Below, one piece after another: positions 59,724 through 64,000 of a stretch of DNA of 64,000 nucleotides (position 1 is its first letter; each line of letters begins with the position of its first letter). A program made the position numbers and the translations under genes. Under the pieces are notes generated by a model. The model did no database searches, was not told where the DNA came from, and was given only the letters and a program-made list of their open reading frames with translations. The stretch comes from Deltaproteobacteria bacterium (GTDB taxonomy: Bacteria; Desulfobacterota; Desulfobacteria; Desulfobacterales; Desulfatibacillaceae): assembly GCA_016235345.1 (NCBI GenBank), contig JACRLG010000015.1, positions 124,001 to 188,000 of the forward strand, read 5' to 3'.

Positions 59724-61574
59724 ATGTTCTTCCAACTTTTTTTGGCGATAGTCTGGATAATCCTCTACACTGCGGCCCCCGCCGACATCCCCAGGCACGG
59801 GGCAGGCTCCACCATCCTGGTGCTGACGGCCGGATTCGTCACCTGCGCCGTGGGGGGACGCCTGCATTTCCGCCACCTGGTGCTCCGCTCCTCGGACCTG
59901 TCGGTGATTTCACGAGGGGCCTTCATGGAAAGGGCGCTTTCCACCCACGGAATAATGGTTCTGGCCCTGTTCTCGTTTTATTTTTTCGCCACCGACGCAA
60001 GATATTATCTCGATCTTCTCACCAAACCGGTTCCCACTTTCGGGGCACTGGTCTTTTTTTTCTTCTTCATGGCCCACCTGAATTCGGCCATGGTTTCAGC
60101 CACCTGCCAGGAATCGGGCACCACCGAGGCCAGGGGGCCTTTCTCCATCAGGAATCCGGGCCTTTTCCCAATGACTTGGATGGCCTTCGCCCCGTGGTTC
60201 ATGCTTTCGGGCGTGTCGGACCTTTTGGGCCTGATTTCCTGGAGGCCCTTTCAACTGGCCTGGCAAAGCCCGTGGGGACAGGCGGTTTTTCTGATGTTGT
60301 CCTTTTTCGGAGTGGCGCTTTTCGGGCCCTTTCTGGTCATAAAATTATGGGGCAGCCGCCCTCTTCCGGAAAGCCCCTTGAAGGACTTTCTGGACGGGCT
60401 TTGCGAGCGCATGGGCCTCGAATACGCCGGAATAGTGACCTGGCCCATTTTGAACCACATGCCCACCGCCGCAGTGATGGGCATATGGGGCCGGTTCCGT
60501 TACATACTGGTCACAGAGGCCCTTTTGGCCATAGCCACTCCGGGGGAGTTGGCCGCCGTGATGGCCCACGAGATAGGGCACGTCAAGCGCAGGCACGTGT
60601 GGTACTATTTCGGGGCTGTGGCCGGGTTCTCGCTTCTGGCCTTTGGCGCGGAAACCCTTTCAAGCTGGGCCGCCCTCATCTTTTTCGGGCGCTTTCCGGC
60701 GCTTTACACAAAATATTTTTCCGACACCTCCATGGGAGCCTTCCAGGCCTTCACCCAGGCGGCTTTTTTCATCCTCTTCTTCCGGTACGTGTTCGGATAT
60801 TTCATGCGGAATTTCGAGAGGGAGGCGGACCTGTACATTTTCCAGAGCCCCGCCGATCCGACCGACCTAGTCACCTGCCTTGAAAAGATAGCGCGATTTT
60901 CCGGCAAGCCCATAGACGCAAAAAGCTGGCATCATTTCGGGATAAAGGAACGCATGGATTACGTGATGCTCGCCATGGACGATTCCAGGTGGATATCGCG
61001 CCACGCCGACAAGGTGAAAAAAAGCATAGTGGCGGCGGGGGTGTTCCTGGCCGTGGCAGGCCCCTTAAGTCTTGCCCTGGCCACCGGGCAGATGGGCAAA
61101 GGCGTACACGAAAAGCTCGTCACGGGCGTTTTCGAGTCATTGAAAAGCCTGCCCGAACCGCTCACGGGAAGCGCCTCGCTGGATTACGCGGATTTTCTTT
61201 TTTCGAGGGGTGACTACTCCGGGGCGCGATCGGAGTACGAGCGCGTTCTGGCCCTGGATCAAGGCAACGCAAGGGCCGCCAACAACCTTGCCTGGATGCT
61301 GGCCACATGCCCCGATCCCGTCGCGTGCGACAGGGGCCTTGCCCTCACGCTGGCCAAAAGGGCGGCTCTGGCCGAACCTTTGCCTCACATCTTGGACACC
61401 CTGGCCGAGGCTCTTTTTCAGAACGGTTTTTTTGATGAGGCCATAAAGGCCGAGCAGGAGGCCCTCAACGGGTCCGACCCCGACAACGAGTACTTCCAGG
61501 CCCAGCTGGAAAGATTTAAGGCAGCCGCTCAAAAGGCCGGGGGCTTTAGGGACACACAGGGAAAAGGCGCTTGA
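59724..61574 (+). CDS. M48 family metallopeptidase with C-terminal TPR
   Basis: Integral membrane zinc protease. Several N-terminal helices are followed by the M48 domain with zinc motif HEIGH (about residues 282-286, in VMAHEIGHVKRRHVWYYF) and a downstream Glu region (NFEREADLYIF). The C-terminal 130 residues contain TPR-like helices (ADFLFSRGDYSGARSEYERV and AANNLAWMLATCPDP). 616 aa. M48 proteases such as HtpX and BepA handle membrane or outer-membrane protein quality control; the TPR points to the BepA-like type, but the multi-helix N-terminus differs. Confidence 0.9.
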   Translation: MFFQLFLAIVWIILYTAAPADIPRHGAGSTILVLTAGFVTCAVGGRLHFRHLVLRSSDLSVISRGAFMERALSTHGIMVLALFSFYFFATDARYYLDLLTKPVPTFGALVFFFFFMAHLNSAMVSATCQESGTTEARGPFSIRNPGLFPMTWMAFAPWFMLSGVSDLLGLISWRPFQLAWQSPWGQAVFLMLSFFGVALFGPFLVIKLWGSRPLPESPLKDFLDGLCERMGLEYAGIVTWPILNHMPTAAVMGIWGRFRYILVTEALLAIATPGELAAVMAHEIGHVKRRHVWYYFGAVAGFSLLAFGAETLSSWAALIFFGRFPALYTKYFSDTSMGAFQAFTQAAFFILFFRYVFGYFMRNFEREADLYIFQSPADPTDLVTCLEKIARFSGKPIDAKSWHHFGIKERMDYVMLAMDDSRWISRHADKVKKSIVAAGVFLAVAGPLSLALATGQMGKGVHEKLVTGVFESLKSLPEPLTGSASLDYADFLFSRGDYSGARSEYERVLALDQGNARAANNLAWMLATCPDPVACDRGLALTLAKRAALAEPLPHILDTLAEALFQNGFFDEAIKAEQEALNGSDPDNEYFQAQLERFKAAAQKAGGFRDTQGKGA

Positions 61575-61588
61575 AAAACTCTGGAGGT

Positions 61589-62323
61589 TCAGGTTTTTTT
61601 CTTCTGCCTGCCGGTGACCGGTCTGTCACGAAAAAGCACGTAGGTGGCCCCTGCCCCGCCGTCGCAGGAACGGGCCGAGGCGAAGGCGATCACCCACTTG
61701 CGCCAGGCCCCCTTGGTGAGCCTGTAAAGAACCCGGTTTTTCAGAAGGGGCTCGTTTCTGGAAGAACGCCCCCGGCCATGAACCACCAGCACGGCCCTCA
61801 GGCCCTGGGCCAGCGATCTTGTGAGAAATTCGTCCAGGGCTTCCTCGGCCTCGTCAACCATCATTCCGTGCAGATCGACGTGGGCCTGTATGGAAAACTC
61901 TCCGGAGTGAAGGCGCTTGGCCATGTCCGGGTGGATGCCGTAGCCGGTGCCCTCGATGTATTCGCCGGTGTGGGACACAACGAATCCGCTTCCGCCTTCT
62001 ATGAGCTGCTTCAAAAGGCCAAGGGCCGTGGCGTCCGGGTCTTCAGCAACCGGCGGCTCGGAAATCGCGCCAGGCGCTCTGGGCAGACGCTCCTTTTTGG
62101 TATGAAGCGGGCTGACATCTGTGGTGTAGCGGGAAAACAGCGAGGCGTCGTCTTCGGGCGATGAAACGGCTTCGACAGGGGCTTTGACCAAAGGTTGGGC
62201 CGGTTTTTCGGGTGCTGCGGGGATATGGGGGAATTTCGGCTTTTTCTTTTTTCCCGGCCCGTTCAAAAGTCCGCCCAGGGCTTCAAAGGGCGTATGAAAA
62301 CCCTGGGGCTTTTTGGTTTTCAT
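61589..62323 (-). CDS. Smr domain protein (MutS2-type DNA/RNA nuclease domain)
   Basis: The C-terminal Smr domain begins at HVDLHGMMVDEAEEALDEFL and carries the conserved VLVVHGRGRSSRNEPLLKNR, ending in a GATYVLF strand. The N-terminal 110 residues are basic and Pro/Ala-rich, probably disordered. 244 aa. Stand-alone Smr proteins (SmrA/SmrB-like) can cleave nucleic acid; SmrB rescues collided ribosomes in E. coli. Convergent with the M48 gene, 14 bp apart. Confidence 0.88.
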   Translation of the reverse strand: MKTKKPQGFHTPFEALGGLLNGPGKKKKPKFPHIPAAPEKPAQPLVKAPVEAVSSPEDDASLFSRYTTDVSPLHTKKERLPRAPGAISEPPVAEDPDATALGLLKQLIEGGSGFVVSHTGEYIEGTGYGIHPDMAKRLHSGEFSIQAHVDLHGMMVDEAEEALDEFLTRSLAQGLRAVLVVHGRGRSSRNEPLLKNRVLYRLTKGAWRKWVIAFASARSCDGGAGATYVLFRDRPVTGRQKKKT

Positions 62324-62490
62324 GGAAAAACCCCGAAGGAAGTGGAAGGCTTTTGAACGGATTCCGCCCGGATGCTCGATGCCTTTGGGCCATGTGAATA
62401 AGCCCGTGAGAGCGCCCTTGCATGATCCGGCTTTTTTACGGAGCTGGAGGTCTCATCATGCATTTATGGGCCGTGCTTGTGCGGCCCGGT

Positions 62491-62685
62491 TCAGGACGAC
62501 TCCCGGCCAAGCGCCATCATGGGAGCGCCGGTGCTTTCGCCCGGCTGGCCCTGGGAGGAGCCTGCGGCCTTTCTCTTTTTCAGGCAGGTCTTGTCCTTGC
62601 GCACCACGGCGCAGACCTTGGGATTGTAATATTCCCTGCAATTCACCGGGTTGTATAGAGGGCATTCGGGATGCTTGTCAGCCAT
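62491..62685 (-). CDS. Small Cys-rich protein of unknown function
   Basis: A 64-aa product beginning with MADKHPECPLYNPVNCREYY and continuing NPKVCAVVRKDKTCLKKRK. Four Cys residues fall in the first 36 positions and could bind a metal. The tail is low complexity. AGGAG lies upstream of ATG 62685. Many small proteins of this style occur in sulfate reducers, but I cannot name a family with confidence. Frames on the plus strand over the same bases show no start signal. Confidence 0.65.
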   Translation of the reverse strand: MADKHPECPLYNPVNCREYYNPKVCAVVRKDKTCLKKRKAAGSSQGQPGESTGAPMMALGRESS

Positions 62686-62968
62686 TTATGAAACCGCTCC
62701 TTTTTTACGCATGCAAGGCCCGTCGACAAGGGGGCGACCCCTGGCCGACAAGCCGGATTAACTTCTATACCACATGGCCGCCGGTTTTGCAACGGATTGT
62801 GACACAGTTTTGACGCAATCAGACCTGAAAATCGCAACATCTTGATATATTACCGGGAGCGCAATTTATTTCCATTCTCCGCTTTACGGAAAATAGTGGA
62901 GGAGGAAGATCGGGGCGCTTCTTCCCGCATCGGACTTTCCTTGAAAAAAGAAAAGAACCATGCTCCGC
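62686..62968. other. Gene-free stretch upstream of the 167-bp palindromic repeat
   Basis: No gene recognised between the small Cys-rich gene and the palindrome at 62969. Together with the palindrome and the 35 bp before the ModE-like gene, 62686-63170 is the longest non-coding stretch (485 bp). It presumably holds the promoter of the small gene; an AT-rich patch lies at 62838-62880. Confidence 0.5.
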
Positions 62969-63135
62969 TTAGGGGCTGTTTCCTAAAAAAATTTGTTGCA
63001 CCGAGGTTGTGAATTCGCCCCGCCAACAAGGCGCGCGACTGAGGAATACTTAACGTATTTCGCAGGGAGCGCAACACAGTTGGCGGGGATGAAGGCGCAA
63101 CCGAATGCAAAAGTTTTTTTGGAAACAGCCCCTAA
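62969..63135. repeat. 167-bp long imperfect palindrome with perfect 15-bp ends
   Basis: Ends TTAGGGGCTGTTTCC (62969-62983) and its exact reverse complement (63121-63135). An inner stem CCCCGCCAAC/GTTGGCGGGG (63018-63027 and 63079-63088) and an apex AATAC-TTAAC-GTATT (63045-63059) complete it. It resembles the stop-tethered family in design but not in the conserved single-strand motifs, and it does not abut a stop codon. Confidence 0.8.
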
Positions 63136-63170
63136 TATCAAAAAGATCAATTGAAAGGATTGGAGCCGTC

Positions 63171-63533
63171 ATGACAGAGAAAAAAATCTGCGCCAGGGCG
63201 GGGCTTCGCCTGTGGCTGGAAACCGACGATGGGGTGCTGGTGGGCAAGGGCCGCATGGAGCTTCTGGGCAAGGTCGACGAGCTGGGATCCATTAAAAAGG
63301 CCGCCGAGGCCATGAACATGAGCTACAGGGCGGCCTGGGGCAAAATCAAGAAGACCGAGGGCGTTCTGGGGGAGAAAATCGTGGACGTTCCGGGCGGAAA
63401 CCGCAAGGGCTGCAGCCTGACCCCAAGAGGCCGTGAACTTCTGGCTTCCTTCACCTCCTGGCAGGACCGGGTTCTGGAATACGCCAAAAACACCGCTGAC
63501 GAGTTTTTCCCCTGGATGGCGGGCAAAATTTAA
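63171..63533 (+). CDS. ModE-like molybdate/tungstate regulator (HTH only)
   Basis: A 120-aa winged-helix protein with the ModE N-terminal pattern: LRLWLETDDGVLVGKGRMEL, LGKVDELGSIKKAAEAMNMS, YRAAWGKIKKTEGVLGEKIV and GCSLTPRGRELLASF. It lacks the C-terminal molbindin domains of E. coli ModE, so it cannot bind oxyanion in the usual way unless a partner supplies it. GGAG is 6 nt before ATG 63171. It lies immediately upstream of tupA and is likely its regulator. Confidence 0.9.
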   Translation: MTEKKICARAGLRLWLETDDGVLVGKGRMELLGKVDELGSIKKAAEAMNMSYRAAWGKIKKTEGVLGEKIVDVPGGNRKGCSLTPRGRELLASFTSWQDRVLEYAKNTADEFFPWMAGKI

Positions 63534-63543
63534 TATGCTCATC

Positions 63544-63570
63544 TTGACATAATTCAAGCGCAAGTATACA
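63544..63570 (+). promoter_or_regulatory. Candidate promoter of tupA
   Basis: TTGACA (63544-63549) and TATACA (63565-63570) with a 15-nt spacer, 40 bp before the tupA start. The short spacer makes it weaker; it would be a natural target for the ModE-like regulator. Confidence 0.35.
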
Positions 63571-63610
63571 AGACTCCCTCATGTGTCAAACTTTTTTCAG
63601 GGAGGCTTCC

Positions 63611-64000
63611 ATGCGAAGAAATCTCACCGCTTTAACCCTCTTGACGGCCCTGGTCCTTGGCCTTGGCTCTTTAGCCCTTGCAGGGGAAACCCTCATGATG
63701 GCCACCACCACCAGCACCCAGGACAGCGGGCTTCTGGACTACCTGGTTCCGATGTTCGAAAAGGACACCGGCATCACCCTCCGCTATACCGCCGTCGGAA
63801 CGGGAAAGGCCCTAGAGCACGGCAAGAACTGCGACGTGGACGTGCTTCTGGTCCATGCCCCGGCTGCTGAAAAAAAATACGTGGCAGACGGCAACGGCCT
63901 TGACCGCAGGCAGGTGATGTATAACGATTTCGTGCTGGTGGGGCCCGTGGCCGATCCCGCCGGAGCAAAAGGCAAAACCGTTGCCGCCGCCCTGGCCGCC
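63611..64000 (+). CDS. tupA: Tungstate ABC transporter substrate-binding protein TupA (3' partial)
   Basis: Periplasmic binding protein for tungstate (possibly molybdate). ATG 63611 with GGAGG 5 nt upstream gives a signal peptide (about residues 1-24, ending LALAG), then the TupA signature MATTTSTQDSGLLDYLVPMF, the YTAVGTGKALEHGKNCDVDV segment and VMYNDFVLVGP. The frame runs off the right edge after 130 codons. tupB and tupC would be expected next. Tungsten import fits an anaerobe with W-dependent formate dehydrogenases or aldehyde oxidoreductases (inference). Confidence 0.93.
   Translation, partial: MRRNLTALTLLTALVLGLGSLALAGETLMMATTTSTQDSGLLDYLVPMFEKDTGITLRYTAVGTGKALEHGKNCDVDVLLVHAPAAEKKYVADGNGLDRRQVMYNDFVLVGPVADPAGAKGKTVAAALAA

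Overview
This 64 kb window is a high-GC, gene-dense bacterial chromosome segment. The content points to a Gram-negative, anaerobic Desulfobacterota bacterium, probably close to Desulfobacterales. That placement is inference, from LPS genes (waaA, lpxK, lpxL-like, O-antigen ligase), formate-tetrahydrofolate ligase, an ADP-forming acyl-CoA synthetase, a tungstate transporter and lineage-typical DUF2284, DUF3786, DUF4416 and DUF4388 proteins. I see no rRNA, tRNA, CRISPR array, prophage or intact IS element.

Layout. 1-4 kb: hisC-cmk (apparently fused), rpsA, sppA. 4-12 kb (minus strand): ftsK, a small membrane protein, pgpA, thpR, recA, then alaS. 12-20 kb: an AT-rich orphan gene and a run of pgk-like, DUF2284, DUF2284, ADP-forming acyl-CoA synthetase, then a DUF4388/cNMP-binding sensor. 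20-22 kb: a TPR membrane protein and an Fe-S DUF3786 protein. 22-30 kb: a complete moxR-DUF58-bat (aerotolerance) operon. 30-38 kb: fhs, an RNase II-family exonuclease, comF, icd. 38-47 kb: rlmB, gmk, remA, yicC and a lipid A/O-antigen glycosylation block. 47-50 kb: queE-queD and two acyltransferase-like genes. 50-56 kb: yqgE, truA, waaA, lpxK, an ELM1-like gene and a zinc-ribbon protein. 56-64 kb: a second DUF4388 sensor, two flavodoxin-like genes, an M48 protease, an Smr protein, a small Cys-rich protein, a ModE-like regulator and tupA (cut by the right edge).

The most unusual signal is a family of about 120-130 bp structured repeats. Seven full copies (after rpsA, the acyl-CoA synthetase, both DUF2284 genes, moxR, fhs and the zinc-ribbon gene) all lie in the sense orientation, and their outer stem begins at the stop codon of the upstream gene (0 nt in five, 1-nt overlap in one, 6 nt in one). 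Stem sequences differ from copy to copy, but most remain complementary within each copy. Short single-stranded motifs and a GTAC-type apical hairpin are conserved. Two further truncated copies (after rlmB and yqgE) are joined to a REP-like palindrome pair, and the rlmB stop codon lies inside the repeat. I do not recognise this family. Whether it is a mobile hairpin targeting gene ends or a 3'-UTR regulatory RNA cannot be settled from one window.
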